Assembly (NCBI GenBank): GCA_003864535.1
Contig: BHEQ01000012.1
Span: forward strand, 1-19,480
Length of the DNA stretch: 19,480 nt
Direction of reading: 5' to 3'
DNA from: Gammaproteobacteria bacterium
GTDB lineage: Bacteria > Pseudomonadota > Gammaproteobacteria > Cardiobacteriales > Wohlfahrtiimonadaceae
Positions 1 to 8,192 of the stretch are shown here, one piece after another. A model generated the notes under the pieces. That model made no database searches. It worked only from the letters and a program-made list of their open reading frames with translations, and was not told where the DNA came from. The number at the start of each line of letters is the position of its first letter. The stretch's first letter is position 1. Both the position numbers and the translations under genes were made by a program.

Positions 1-20
1 AAATAATTTAACTCATTCAC
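1..20 (-). CDS. 5' end of an unidentified leftward gene (partial)
   Basis: On the minus strand a GTG start at 20-18 is preceded, after a 6-base gap, by a strong Shine-Dalgarno sequence gaggag (32-27). Six codons are visible (M-N-E-L-N-Y) before the window ends. The in-frame ATG-like triplet just inside is in another frame and stops at once, so GTG is the plausible start. The position downstream of dacA is where ybeD/lipB-type genes sit in many gammaproteobacteria, but six residues are too few to identify it. The start signal is seen directly; the identity is unknown. Confidence 0.4.
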
Positions 21-37
21 TCTATTCTCCTCTTTAT

Positions 38-127
38 TTAAAAAGTAACCATATGATCAATAACATTATTTCCATAAGCATCGGGAGTATCTGTGGCTCC
101 TACAAAGTGGGCAGACAAGTGCTGCAT
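38..127 (-). other. 29-codon open frame after dacA, in frame with it
   Basis: After the dacA TAA the same frame stays open for 36 more codons, to a TAA at 40-38. An internal ATG at 127 gives a 29-residue peptide ending in ...NNVIDHMVTF. It has no Shine-Dalgarno sequence. The composition is more protein-like than the AT-rich spacers elsewhere in the window. It could be chance, a decayed gene end, or a C-terminal extension reached only by readthrough. DacA is already of normal length without it. The frame is seen directly; no function is claimed. Confidence 0.2.
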
Positions 128-148
128 TTGGGCATATTTTTTAAGCAA

Positions 149-1351
149 TTATTTTTTCAATATAACTAAATCATTAAATTTAGCTATAGAGCGTTGTTTT
201 AATCTACTTAAAAATACAAAAACAAAGTTTGTTTTTTCAACTGATTGCAACGCAACAACAGGAATGCTGAGCAAAACTTTAGCATCTAAAGTAAAGATTA
301 AATCACCAACAACAGTGCCTTTTTTGACAGGTGCTGTAATAATATTATATTTAACTTGAGCAGTAATATCTTGATAACGACCCTTTTTAAAAGTTAGCTC
401 TAAATCTTCAGGTAAGCCTACTGCTAAAGTATTTGCCGTGCCTTCTCTTAAGGAAATATTGGCAATAATCTCTTCTTTAGTGTATATTTTTTGGCGAATA
501 AATTCGCGGTAACCAAAATCTAGCAGTGCTTTAGATGCATCGTAGCGATCCTTTTCTTTTGCCCCACCTAAGACAACCGCAATTAATCTGAAATTATCGC
601 GGACACTACTTGAGACTAAGCAATAGCCTGCAGCACTTGTATGCCCTGTTTTAATTCCATCAACACTTGGATCAGTAAATAATAATTGATTCCGATTAGG
701 CTGCGTGATTTTATTCCACGTAAAAGTTTTCTCGGCATATATTTTATAAATATCAGGATGATCATAAATTAAATGGCGTGATAATAAAGCAATATCATAC
801 GCATTGGTTAAATGACCATTAGCTGGTAGACCTGTTGAATTTTTAAAATGTGTGTTTTTTAAACCCATCTGCACAGCCATAGCATTCATTCGCACTACAA
901 ATTGAGCCTCAGTTCCTGCAACATGTTCGCTTAAAGCAACCGTTGAGTCATTGCCTGAATGGATAATCATGCCGCGCATTAAATCTAACACCGAGACCGC
1001 ACTGTTTTTTTCAACAAACATGCGTGAGCCTTCTTGAGAGCGGGCATAATTGGAGATAATTACTTTATCAGTTAAGGCAATCTCTTGTTTTTCGATTGCT
1101 TGGGCAACAATATAAGAGCTCATTATTTTAGTAATACTTGCAGGCTCAAGTAAACTATACCCATTTGATTGCGCCAGAATAGATCCTGTTTTCGCCTCCA
1201 TTAGCAACCAGCCTTTGACGGGTAAAGTTAAAGGCTCATCGGCGTATACTGCAGGGTTTATCAGCAAATATCCTAAGAGGCTTATTTTTAATAATATAAA
1301 CATTGTGTTATGTATTTTTTTACTGATGGTTTTGTTGATTATTTTACTCAT
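149..1351 (-). CDS. dacA: D-alanyl-D-alanine carboxypeptidase, PBP5/6 family
   Basis: This 400-residue periplasmic penicillin-binding protein removes the terminal D-Ala from peptidoglycan pentapeptides and so limits cross-linking. A hydrophobic signal segment (about residues 16-35) ends at AVYA-DE, giving likely cleavage after residue 37. All three active-site motifs are present: S72-I-T-K75, S132-G-N134 and K234-T-G236. A PBP5 C-terminal beta domain follows (about 285-375). The last about 25 residues mix hydrophobic and basic residues, as in the membrane-anchoring amphipathic helix of PBP5. The ATG at 1351 has AGG at a spacing of 7. It is the last complete gene of the leftward envelope cluster, 85 bp after rlpA, which matches the rlpA-dacA order of other gammaproteobacteria. 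DacA and DacC cannot be told apart from sequence alone. Confidence 0.95.
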   Translation of the reverse strand: MSKIINKTISKKIHNTMFILLKISLLGYLLINPAVYADEPLTLPVKGWLLMEAKTGSILAQSNGYSLLEPASITKIMSSYIVAQAIEKQEIALTDKVIISNYARSQEGSRMFVEKNSAVSVLDLMRGMIIHSGNDSTVALSEHVAGTEAQFVVRMNAMAVQMGLKNTHFKNSTGLPANGHLTNAYDIALLSRHLIYDHPDIYKIYAEKTFTWNKITQPNRNQLLFTDPSVDGIKTGHTSAAGYCLVSSSVRDNFRLIAVVLGGAKEKDRYDASKALLDFGYREFIRQKIYTKEEIIANISLREGTANTLAVGLPEDLELTFKKGRYQDITAQVKYNIITAPVKKGTVVGDLIFTLDAKVLLSIPVVALQSVEKTNFVFVFLSRLKQRSIAKFNDLVILKK

Positions 1352-1436
1352 TATTTCGCCTATTATCTTGCTTATTATTTTTAAAAAATCTGATTAATAT
1401 TAAATATATAAATTTAACAACATACTTATAAAACGA

Positions 1437-2261
1437 TTATTGACGCATAATCTTAGGCGCATCAAACCCTTGTTCACTAAGCTGCTTGCGTATTTGTTCA
1501 CTTTGAGCGGCAGTTGCATAAGGTCCTACTAAAACGCGGTGGATATTTTGCGCGCTTTGAATTTTAGCAGGATGATTATCATTTAATTTATACACTAAAT
1601 ACTGTGCATTTTTATGCTCCCCAAAAGCACCAACTTGAATCCAATATGCGGGCGCATTATTGGACAGTGTTTGCATGGGTATTGGTGCGGCAGAAGGCTT
1701 ATTATTAGCCGCTGATGCCGCTACTTGTACGGTTGGGGCACTACGTTTTTTGGTAAGGTTTTGATATGGAGCGAGTGCGACAACCTCAACCCGTGCAACG
1801 CCTTGGGCAACAACTCCAAGCTCTTTTGCAGCTAAGAAAGATAAATCAATAATGCGTCCAGATTTAAATGGACCACGATCATCAACGCGTAAAATCAAAC
1901 GCTTCCCATTATCTAAATTAGTTACTTGAACATAGGATGGGATGGGCAAGGTTTTATGCGCCGCTGAGTAGGAATGCATATTGTAAGGAGTCCCACTTGA
2001 GGTGCGTTTACCATGAAAATCTTTACCATACCACGATGCCAGCCCTTTTTCTTTATAGCCTTTAGATGATTCCATAACGTTATAAGATTTACCTAAAACT
2101 TTGTATTGTTTTGGGTTTCCATAAGGGCTTGGTGGTTCATCGCGCACGATTGCCCCACCACTATTAGACGTTTTAGATTTAGAAAACGAGCACGCAGATA
2201 CGAGCACGCATACAGAAAATATAAAGCCTAATTTATAAGATAGTTGCATATTTAATCTCAT
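1437..2261 (-). CDS. rlpA: RlpA septal lytic transglycosylase lipoprotein with SPOR domain
   Basis: RlpA is an outer-membrane lipoprotein whose double-psi beta-barrel cleaves glycan strands lacking stem peptides; its SPOR domain binds such denuded glycans at the septum. The 274-residue product has a lipobox (VSAC, C24), a disordered linker, the DPBB domain at about 70-165 (starting GLASWYG) and a SPOR domain at about 204-274. H102 and D128 (in RVDDRGPF) correspond in motif and 26-residue spacing to the catalytic H131/D157 reported for Pseudomonas aeruginosa RlpA, so it is probably enzymatically active. The ATG at 2261 has a weak ribosome site. The ATG at 2249 (M5), preceded by TGAGA, is an equally possible start and leaves the lipobox intact. 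It follows mltB by 11 bp, so the two are co-transcribed. Confidence 0.93.
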   Translation of the reverse strand: MRLNMQLSYKLGFIFSVCVLVSACSFSKSKTSNSGGAIVRDEPPSPYGNPKQYKVLGKSYNVMESSKGYKEKGLASWYGKDFHGKRTSSGTPYNMHSYSAAHKTLPIPSYVQVTNLDNGKRLILRVDDRGPFKSGRIIDLSFLAAKELGVVAQGVARVEVVALAPYQNLTKKRSAPTVQVAASAANNKPSAAPIPMQTLSNNAPAYWIQVGAFGEHKNAQYLVYKLNDNHPAKIQSAQNIHRVLVGPYATAAQSEQIRKQLSEQGFDAPKIMRQ

Positions 2262-2272
2262 TATTATCTAAT

Positions 2273-3313
2273 TTATAAAGCTTGCTTAATTGCCTGCCCT
2301 AATTGATAGACGGCTAGAGCATATAAAGGTGATCTATTATAGCGAGTTATGCTATAAAAATTCTGAAATCCAAACCAGTACTCTAAGCCGCTAGTGTTCT
2401 CAAATTTTAATAATAAAGCTTTACCATTTGGATTAGCGGTTGTGACAACCCCAGCCTTAATAAGCTCTGCAACACTATTATACGGTGCTTTAATGCTGCC
2501 ATCATGCGTAACTTTAGCAATACTCGCATTCGGACTTGCTTTAACCTGCAAAGCAATACTGCCACCGCGTGACCAACCATTTTTAGCAAGGTAATTGGCA
2601 ACAGAGCCTATGGCATCGCTTTTATTATTCCAAAGATCACGTTTGTGGTCACCATTAAAATCAACCGCAAAATTGCGATAGCTTGATGGCATAAATTGGG
2701 GCAAGCCCATAGCTCCTGCATAAGAGCCTGTGTAGCTAAAAGGATCTGCTGAGTTCTCGCGCACAATAATTAAGAAATGCTCTAACTCTTTAACAAAAAA
2801 ATCCGCACGTTTTGGATAATTAAAGGCAAGTGTTGATAAAGCATCAATCACGCGCCAGTTCCCTTTATTCGCTCCATAACTAGTTTCTACGCCAATTATT
2901 GCCACGATAGTCTCAGCATTAACCCCATATTGCTGTTCTGCACGTTTTAAATCAGCTTCATTATTTTTATAAAAGAGAACCCCATCGGCAATGCGCTTTT
3001 GCGTCATAAAAATAGGTCGGTATTCACCCCATGTTTTAGATTTTTCCGCAGGGCGACTTATTGCAGCAATAATTTTAGGCTGGGATCTTGTTTTAGTGAA
3101 GATATCTTGAAGGTATTTTTCATTAAAACCATGCTTAGTAACCATCATTTTTATAAAGCTCTGTACATCTAAGCGTTGCTCAAGATGTGCATCTCCTGTA
3201 ACTATTTCCACAGGTGGTGGTGCCACTTTACTCGTATTTTGACTAGTTGATGCCTGACAGCCAAATAATAAGCCGCTAAGGCACACTGTGATTATTGCTT
3301 TATTGAGTAACAT
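2273..3313 (-). CDS. mltB: Membrane-bound lytic murein transglycosylase B
   Basis: This 346-residue lipoprotein cleaves the MurNAc-GlcNAc bond and forms 1,6-anhydro ends. A signal peptide with lipobox LFGC (C19) predicts outer-membrane anchoring. The SLT family 3 catalytic domain spans about residues 45-340. The general acid/base glutamate is E143 in IIGVETSYG, matching E162 of E. coli MltB. The block GAMGLPQFMPSSYRNFAVD (about 200-218) is typical, and NGDHKRD just after it corresponds to the EF-hand-like metal loop of Slt35. The ATG start has AAGGA upstream. Its gap from rodA is unusually wide for this cluster (257 bp) and holds a palindromic repeat element and a possible promoter, so mltB-rlpA-dacA may have its own transcript. 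Confidence 0.94.
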   Translation of the reverse strand: MLLNKAIITVCLSGLLFGCQASTSQNTSKVAPPPVEIVTGDAHLEQRLDVQSFIKMMVTKHGFNEKYLQDIFTKTRSQPKIIAAISRPAEKSKTWGEYRPIFMTQKRIADGVLFYKNNEADLKRAEQQYGVNAETIVAIIGVETSYGANKGNWRVIDALSTLAFNYPKRADFFVKELEHFLIIVRENSADPFSYTGSYAGAMGLPQFMPSSYRNFAVDFNGDHKRDLWNNKSDAIGSVANYLAKNGWSRGGSIALQVKASPNASIAKVTHDGSIKAPYNSVAELIKAGVVTTANPNGKALLLKFENTSGLEYWFGFQNFYSITRYNRSPLYALAVYQLGQAIKQAL

Positions 3314-3346
3314 ATTTTTTTTCCTTAAATAAATGATTGGATAATG

Positions 3347-3460
3347 TTAAGGCTTCCCCTCTAAATCCCCCTTCACGGGGAACACTCCGTGTTGTGGGAC
3401 TTTTAGAGCTCCTCCCCTGCGAAGGGGAGGTTGGGAGAGGTCTTTTAAATCCTTAACTTG
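3347..3460. repeat. Palindromic intergenic element, copy 1
   Basis: This GC-rich stretch lies in AT-rich DNA between rodA and mltB. Its reverse complement matches 11579-11692 over nearly the full 114 bases, with few differences and indels. It contains a perfect 7-bp stem with a 6-base loop (cctcccc-tgcgaa-ggggagg, 3411-3430) and a second module around acactccgtgttgtgggact. No open frame is present. It resembles REP/MITE-like intergenic repeats; no transposase is visible. Confidence 0.85.
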
Positions 3461-3498
3461 ATTTTTTTAATAACATAAAAATTGGTGCGGAATGTCGG

Positions 3499-3539
3499 TT
3501 AAAATATAGATGTTAAAACATAGATGTTAAAGCATATGG
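3499..3539. repeat. 14-bp tandem repeat upstream of mltB
   Basis: Almost three copies of a 14-base unit stand in a row: ttaaaatatagatg (3499), ttaaaacatagatg (3513) and a partial ttaaagcatatgg (3527). It lies just 3' of rodA and coincides with the putative mltB promoter. Confidence 0.7.
3503..3530 (-). promoter_or_regulatory. Possible sigma-70 promoter for mltB-rlpA-dacA
   Basis: On the minus strand TTAACA (3530-3525) and TATATT (3508-3503) are separated by 16 bp. The -35 matches four of six consensus bases and the spacer is slightly short. Both boxes come from the tandem 14-bp unit. Repeat copy 1 would fall in the mltB leader. This is inferred from motif match only. Confidence 0.35.
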
Positions 3540-3570
3540 TTAGTTATTAAAGTAAGTGATTTTGATTGAA

Positions 3571-4737
3571 TTAATCATAATCAGAGAATTTTTTCTTTTT
3601 GGGTTTAATTAAACGATGTGAATAAATATTCATTAAAATACCAAAGCTTGCAAATAAAGCAATAATTGAAGTGCCTCCACGACTTATTAAAGGCAATGGT
3701 AAGCCCACAACTGGCAATATACCACTTACCATTGCTCCATTAATAAATATATTAGCAAACAAGCTAATTGTTATCGATGCACCCAAGAGCTTAAAAAATG
3801 TATCGCGTGCTTGAATTGAGATCATAAAGCAGCGTAAAATAATTAATAAATAAACTCCAAGCAATACAGATAAGCCAACCAAGCCAAATTCTTCAGCAAT
3901 CACCGCATAAATAAAATCAGTCGTAGCTTCTGGTAAAAACTGTAGATTAACCTGAGTGCTATTTAACCAACCTTTGCCATACATACCGCCTGATCCAATC
4001 GCTATTTTAGACTGGATAACCTGATAACCTGATTTTAATGGTGAACTTTCTGGGTCTAGGAAAGTAAACACGCGCTGTTTTTGGTAATCCGTCATAATAT
4101 ACTCCCAAAAAAGTGGTGCTCCTGTGGCGATAGCTAACACTGCAGTTAATATATAGCGCATGCCTAAACCTGCTAAAAAAATCACACATAATGCAGGGAA
4201 AATAACTAACAAAGATGTCCCTAAATCTGGCTGTTTTAAGATAGTTACAAACGGAATTAGACAAATTAATAAGGCGACTAAAATTGTAAAAAAACTTGGG
4301 GGTAAAATACGTTTATCTAGAAAATATGCAAGCATCATCGGGACGGCTAATTTCATAATCTCAGATGGTTGGAATCTAAAAAAACCTAAATCAAGCCAGC
4401 GTCTTGAGCCTTTAACGGCAACGCTTAGGAGATATTTATCTCCAATTTTCGCAAAAATTAATAAGCAGCACAACATGCCAATTATAAAGAGAGGTGGTGC
4501 TAAATATTTTAAGAATTTAGGCGGAAGATGCGCGATTGCAAGCATTACAAAACAGCCTAGACCCAGTTTAAGTGCTTGTCCAAAAACTAAGTCTATATTT
4601 TGCCGACTGGCACTGTAAAGTGCGAGCAATCCAAATCCGCAGAGACTCATCAATAGTAAAGCTAGGGTTGTATCAAGATTAAAAAAGCTTAATATGCCAC
4701 TCTTGTGATGCTCTTTAGGCTCTTGATATATACTCAT
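3571..4737 (-). CDS. rodA: RodA, SEDS peptidoglycan glycosyltransferase of the elongasome
   Basis: RodA (MrdB) is the integral-membrane SEDS polymerase that extends glycan strands from lipid II during cell elongation, in complex with PBP2. The 388-residue product has about ten hydrophobic segments and the family blocks KGSRRWLDLG (about 109-118), FQPSEIMKLA (122-131), KQPDLGTSL (168-176), GMYGKGW (251-257) and a C-terminal GLPLPLISRGG motif. The essential aspartate is D274 in LPEATTDFIYAV, equivalent to D262 in E. coli RodA. Its ATG shares one base with the mrdA stop codon (TAATG), indicating translational coupling with its partner PBP2. The basic tail KPKKKK is cytoplasmic. Confidence 0.95.
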   Translation of the reverse strand: MSIYQEPKEHHKSGILSFFNLDTTLALLLMSLCGFGLLALYSASRQNIDLVFGQALKLGLGCFVMLAIAHLPPKFLKYLAPPLFIIGMLCCLLIFAKIGDKYLLSVAVKGSRRWLDLGFFRFQPSEIMKLAVPMMLAYFLDKRILPPSFFTILVALLICLIPFVTILKQPDLGTSLLVIFPALCVIFLAGLGMRYILTAVLAIATGAPLFWEYIMTDYQKQRVFTFLDPESSPLKSGYQVIQSKIAIGSGGMYGKGWLNSTQVNLQFLPEATTDFIYAVIAEEFGLVGLSVLLGVYLLIILRCFMISIQARDTFFKLLGASITISLFANIFINGAMVSGILPVVGLPLPLISRGGTSIIALFASFGILMNIYSHRLIKPKKKKFSDYD

Positions 4738-6677
4738 TATTCTCCTCCAGCCTCATTTAAAGATAAAGTATCATTAACATCTTTAAAATTGGTAATCCAA
4801 GCATTCATGATATTTTTTGCGATAGGCCCTGCGACTCCAGAACCTGAGCCACCATTTTCTACGATTACCGCAATTGCTATTTTAGGATTATTTGCTGGGG
4901 CAAATCCTGTAAACCAAGCGTGATCATGATGTTTTTTAGCCAAGCGGCTTGCATCATAAGTACGCCCTTGAGCGATTGACCGAACCTGTGCTGTTCCTGT
5001 TTTTCCTGCAATTTGATAATTAATCCCAGCCGCTAGTCTACGCGCAGTTCCAGCAGGGCTATGGACGACAGATACCATACTCGCAATCATATAATCCCAA
5101 TTGCGCGGATCTTTTAATATAATCGGCTCAGTTGGATTAGCAGGTGTTAGCTTAATGCTTGCAAGGCCAGGATCGCGCGTGGCGTAGAGCATTCTTGGTT
5201 TAAATGCATGCCCTTTCATGCTAATGATTGCTGTTGCTTGAGCTACTTGCAAAGGGGTAACCAGCCAAAAGCTCTGCCCAATACCAGCTGTAATCGTGTC
5301 TCCCGGATACCAAGGTTGTTTTGAGGTGCGTTTTTTGTAGCTTGGGGTTGGTGCAATCCCTGAGAATTCCCCAGATAGATCAATACCTGTAGGTTCTCCC
5401 AGAGCGAATTTTTTTAAGAAATCTGTGAGTGGCTCAATCCCTGTATTTAAAGCAAGATCATAAAAGAAAACATCGCACGAGACTTGAATAGCTTTGGATA
5501 AATTAACAAAGCCATGCCCGCTTTTTTTCCAGTCTCTAAATTTATGCGCAGAATTTGGCGCACTATAATATCCTGGGCAAAATGTTGTTTTAGAACGTGT
5601 AATCGTGCCAAGCTCTAAACCTGCAATTCCAATTTGAGGTTTTATAGCAGAACCTGGAGGATAACGCCCACGCATCACCCGATTTAAAAAAGGAAAACTG
5701 GGATTTGAGTCTAAGGCTTTATATGCTTGAGTGGAAATTCCATTAACAAATAAGTTTGGGTCAAACATTGGTTTACTGACAAAAGCAAGAACCTCGCCTG
5801 TCTTAGGATCAAGAGCGACGATAGACCCTTTATAGTTTCCTAATATTTTTTCAGCATATGCTTGTAATCTAATATCTAAGGATAAATATAAATGTTGCCC
5901 AGGAATTGGATCAGTTCGGTTAATTTTACGGACAATGCGCCCATCGCGGTTTGTTTCTACTTTTTCAAACCCCATTTTGCCACGCAACAGATCCTCAAAA
6001 CTAGCCTCAACACCGCGAACACCTATATGCGTAAGCCCTATGTATTGATCTTGAAGATTATTTTCTTTGATAGACTCAATATGTTTCTTATCTATCCTTG
6101 CAACATAGCCTAAAGCGTGCACTGCTGATTCTTTAAAAGGATAAATTCGGGTTGCTTGAGAGGATATTTCAACCCCTTTAATTTTATATAGATCAACGGA
6201 TAATGTGTTTATTTCCGCATCACTTAGCTGATCCTTAATTATAAGTGGGTTTTGGCGTGGCGCATCACGGCTGAGCCGCTTAAATCTAATAATATTTTGC
6301 GGTGAGAGGGTAATTATTTTAGATATTTCAGCAATGATATCATCGATAGGGAGTTCAATATCTTGCAGGGTAATGGTTAGGTTATTAGAAATAACACTAG
6401 TTGCTAATAGAACCCCATTTCGATCATAAATCAAGCCGCGTGCTGGCGGCAGTGGGATAAATTTAATGCGGTTTGATTCAGATTGAGTCGCGTAACGCCC
6501 ATAATTTAAAACTTGCAAAAACATTAATGTAGCTATAAGAATAGAAAAACATAAAAACATAAATATAACTAAAAAGGAAACTCTATTCACAAATATTCTG
6601 TCTAATATTTCTTGATATTTCTTGCCTGAAGCTCTGGGTGACTTTCTCTGTTTAGATTTCTCGTTATATACATTCAT
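4737..6677 (-). CDS. mrdA: Penicillin-binding protein 2 (elongation-specific D,D-transpeptidase)
   Basis: PBP2 cross-links the strands made by RodA and also activates it. The start is placed at ATG 6677, which overlaps the mreD stop as ATGA; a longer frame to 6707 would overlap mreD by 34 bases. From this start it has 646 residues: a cytoplasmic tail, one membrane segment (about 32-56), a pedestal domain and the transpeptidase domain from about 255. The catalytic serine is S343 in PPGSAIKP, with K346; many relatives read STFK here, so SAIK is a mild variant. The other motifs are S400-C-D402 (SxD as in other PBP2s) and K559-T-G561. Length and domain order are normal for the family. It is coupled on both sides, to mreD and rodA. 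Confidence 0.95.
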   Translation of the reverse strand: MNVYNEKSKQRKSPRASGKKYQEILDRIFVNRVSFLVIFMFLCFSILIATLMFLQVLNYGRYATQSESNRIKFIPLPPARGLIYDRNGVLLATSVISNNLTITLQDIELPIDDIIAEISKIITLSPQNIIRFKRLSRDAPRQNPLIIKDQLSDAEINTLSVDLYKIKGVEISSQATRIYPFKESAVHALGYVARIDKKHIESIKENNLQDQYIGLTHIGVRGVEASFEDLLRGKMGFEKVETNRDGRIVRKINRTDPIPGQHLYLSLDIRLQAYAEKILGNYKGSIVALDPKTGEVLAFVSKPMFDPNLFVNGISTQAYKALDSNPSFPFLNRVMRGRYPPGSAIKPQIGIAGLELGTITRSKTTFCPGYYSAPNSAHKFRDWKKSGHGFVNLSKAIQVSCDVFFYDLALNTGIEPLTDFLKKFALGEPTGIDLSGEFSGIAPTPSYKKRTSKQPWYPGDTITAGIGQSFWLVTPLQVAQATAIISMKGHAFKPRMLYATRDPGLASIKLTPANPTEPIILKDPRNWDYMIASMVSVVHSPAGTARRLAAGINYQIAGKTGTAQVRSIAQGRTYDASRLAKKHHDHAWFTGFAPANNPKIAIAVIVENGGSGSGVAGPIAKNIMNAWITNFKDVNDTLSLNEAGGE

Positions 6678-7153
6678 TTTGTATCCATCCCTAAAAGGAT
6701 ACAGCAATTGCGCATCATATTAAAAAATAAAGGCCACAATAGTGTCGATAATAATGCAGGTATAAATAACAGCTTCCCATAAGGACTTGGATAATTTAAC
6801 ATTCCATTGATCCATGCAATAAGTAACGCTTGCACATAGAAGCAGCCCATAAGACAGAGAGTTTGCTGAAATAAATTACGCTCTTTCAAAAAAACATAAG
6901 ATTTCTTCGTGATAAAGGCACAGATTGTAAATATAAGCGCATATTGCCCAAGCAAAGAGCCAAGCAAAATATCTACTAATAATCCAATTCCCCAAGCATA
7001 AATAATATGAAAATGTGCATAAGGCATGTAGGCCCAAAAAATGATCATCATCAGGATAAAATTAGGGCGTATTAAGCTAATAGCATTAGGTAATGCAATT
7101 ACTTCTAAAACAAAGCTAATCATAAAACAAAATATAATAAAGATGATATTCAA
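6674..7153 (-). CDS. mreD: Rod-shape-determining membrane protein MreD (TTG start)
   Basis: MreD is a small inner-membrane protein that links MreC and the MreB filaments to the RodA/PBP2 synthase. The 159-residue product is mostly hydrophobic with about five membrane segments and contains the family-like block GLLVDILLGSLLGQYAL (about 57-73). The start is a TTG at 7153, supported by AAGG at a spacing of 7. The first ATG would remove ten residues of the first membrane helix. A rare start codon fits low expression of this subunit. The gap to mreC is 149 bp and contains repeat copy 2, whereas mreC and mreD normally lie close together. It overlaps mrdA by 4 bp. Confidence 0.88.
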   Translation of the reverse strand: MNIIFIIFCFMISFVLEVIALPNAISLIRPNFILMMIIFWAYMPYAHFHIIYAWGIGLLVDILLGSLLGQYALIFTICAFITKKSYVFLKERNLFQQTLCLMGCFYVQALLIAWINGMLNYPSPYGKLLFIPALLSTLLWPLFFNMMRNCCILLGMDTK

Positions 7154-7198
7154 TTTATTACCTTATTATTACCTTTGAGAGTAATTATCTAGTTTATA

Positions 7199-7262
7199 AG
7201 AGCTCCTCCCCTGCGAAGGGGAGGTTGGGAGGGGCTTTTAAAATTTAACTTAATGGCGTTGG
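7199..7262. repeat. Palindromic intergenic element, copy 2 (short form)
   Basis: This holds the same perfect stem-loop as copy 1 (7205-7224), followed by ttgggaggggctttt and the end sequence cttaatggcgttgg (7249-7262). That end sequence also borders the linker of the 11.5-kb copy. The acactccgtgttg module is absent. On the plus strand the longer pairing gctcctccc/gggaggggc ends in TTTT and resembles an intrinsic terminator, but it is antisense to the local genes. Confidence 0.8.
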
Positions 7263-7270
7263 AATCTTAG

Positions 7271-7320
7271 CTTCTCTTAGCCTCACCTAGCTTCACTTAG
7301 CTTCACTTAGCCTCATTTAA
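7271..7320. repeat. 10-bp tandem repeat across the mreC stop codon
   Basis: Five adjacent 10-base units match the plus-strand consensus cttcacttag: cttctcttag, cctcacctag, cttcacttag twice and cctcatttaa. The mreC TGA lies at 7305-7303, inside the fourth unit. Because 10 is not a multiple of 3, gain or loss of a unit within the coding part would change the MreC C-terminus. Confidence 0.8.
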
Positions 7321-8169
7321 CTTGGATCTTACTTTTTTCAAAATAAGCACCTCACGAATACGATCAAGCTGCACGGTTGGTTTCGCAATAATTTTAGCAA
7401 AAGGCTTGCTTGAATCATACTCAACAAGTTCTACCGTTGCAATAGGATATCCTGCGGGGAATCTCCCATCTAAGCCTGAGCTTACAAATAGATCACCTTT
7501 TTTAATATCATTATGGATATTCTCATGCATTTGAATGTTTCTGATCTCTAAGACATTTAAATTACCAGTTCCTGCGGCAAGCCCTCTTAATCCATTGCGA
7601 TCCAATTGCACTGGAATTAAATGAGTTGGGTCTGAAATTAAGATAGCTTTAGATGAAAACTCATTTACTTCAGTTATTTGACCGACAAGTCCATTGGGAT
7701 CTATCAATACTTGCCCAACCATAACATTATCACGATGCCCACGATTTAAGATGACGATATTTCGGTAAGGATCTAAGTCTAAGGATTGTATTTCTGCAAC
7801 TAAAGATGGCTCATCAAGATCAACAGAGGCTTTCAAAAGAGTACGCAAACGCTGATTTTCAGCTTCTAATGAGGCCATTTTTTGCAAACCAACATTTAGG
7901 AATAATTGACGTTTTTTATACTCTTCATTCTCTTGCAATAATGTCTGATAATGATTAAATTGTGCGCCAATTTTATAGCCTGTAGCTATCGGTGTTTGGG
8001 CAAGCCATAAAACTGGATGCAAAATATTAGAGACTCGAGATTTTATCATCTCAAGTTTATGCGTACGCTGATCAACAATCATAAATAAAATAGAGAGCAT
8101 TATACAAAAGATAGTGCTTAAATTTAATAGAGTACTTTTGCCAAAAATAGGATCTTTAGAGTTAGGCAT
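7303..8169 (-). CDS. mreC: Rod-shape-determining protein MreC
   Basis: MreC is a bitopic inner-membrane protein whose periplasmic part activates PBP2/RodA and organises the elongasome. The 288-residue product has a short cytoplasmic tail, one membrane helix (about 14-33), a periplasmic coiled coil (about 70-112, with the run MASLEAENQRLRTLL) and two beta-barrel subdomains from about 120 to 280. These include family-typical text such as GLVGQITEVNEFSSKAILISD and SGLDGRFPAGYPIA. It starts 23 bp after the mreB stop codon. Its last codons lie within a 10-bp tandem repeat, so the C-terminal ...KLNEAK may vary between strains. Confidence 0.93.
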   Translation of the reverse strand: MPNSKDPIFGKSTLLNLSTIFCIMLSILFMIVDQRTHKLEMIKSRVSNILHPVLWLAQTPIATGYKIGAQFNHYQTLLQENEEYKKRQLFLNVGLQKMASLEAENQRLRTLLKASVDLDEPSLVAEIQSLDLDPYRNIVILNRGHRDNVMVGQVLIDPNGLVGQITEVNEFSSKAILISDPTHLIPVQLDRNGLRGLAAGTGNLNVLEIRNIQMHENIHNDIKKGDLFVSSGLDGRFPAGYPIATVELVEYDSSKPFAKIIAKPTVQLDRIREVLILKKVRSKLNEAK

Positions 8170-8192
8170 GGCGTGCTTAAGATAAAATTAAA

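Noticed and set aside
93..359. 88-codon plus-strand open frame over the dacA end
   Set aside because: It lies opposite strongly supported dacA, has no ribosome site and no recognisable family.
4160..4618. 152-codon plus-strand open frame
   Set aside because: It is antisense to the conserved core of rodA, and the lysine- and isoleucine-rich text matches no family.
6678..6707. Longer N-terminus of PBP2 (start at 6707)
   Set aside because: It would overlap mreD by 34 bases; the ATG at 6677 forms the usual ATGA overlap.
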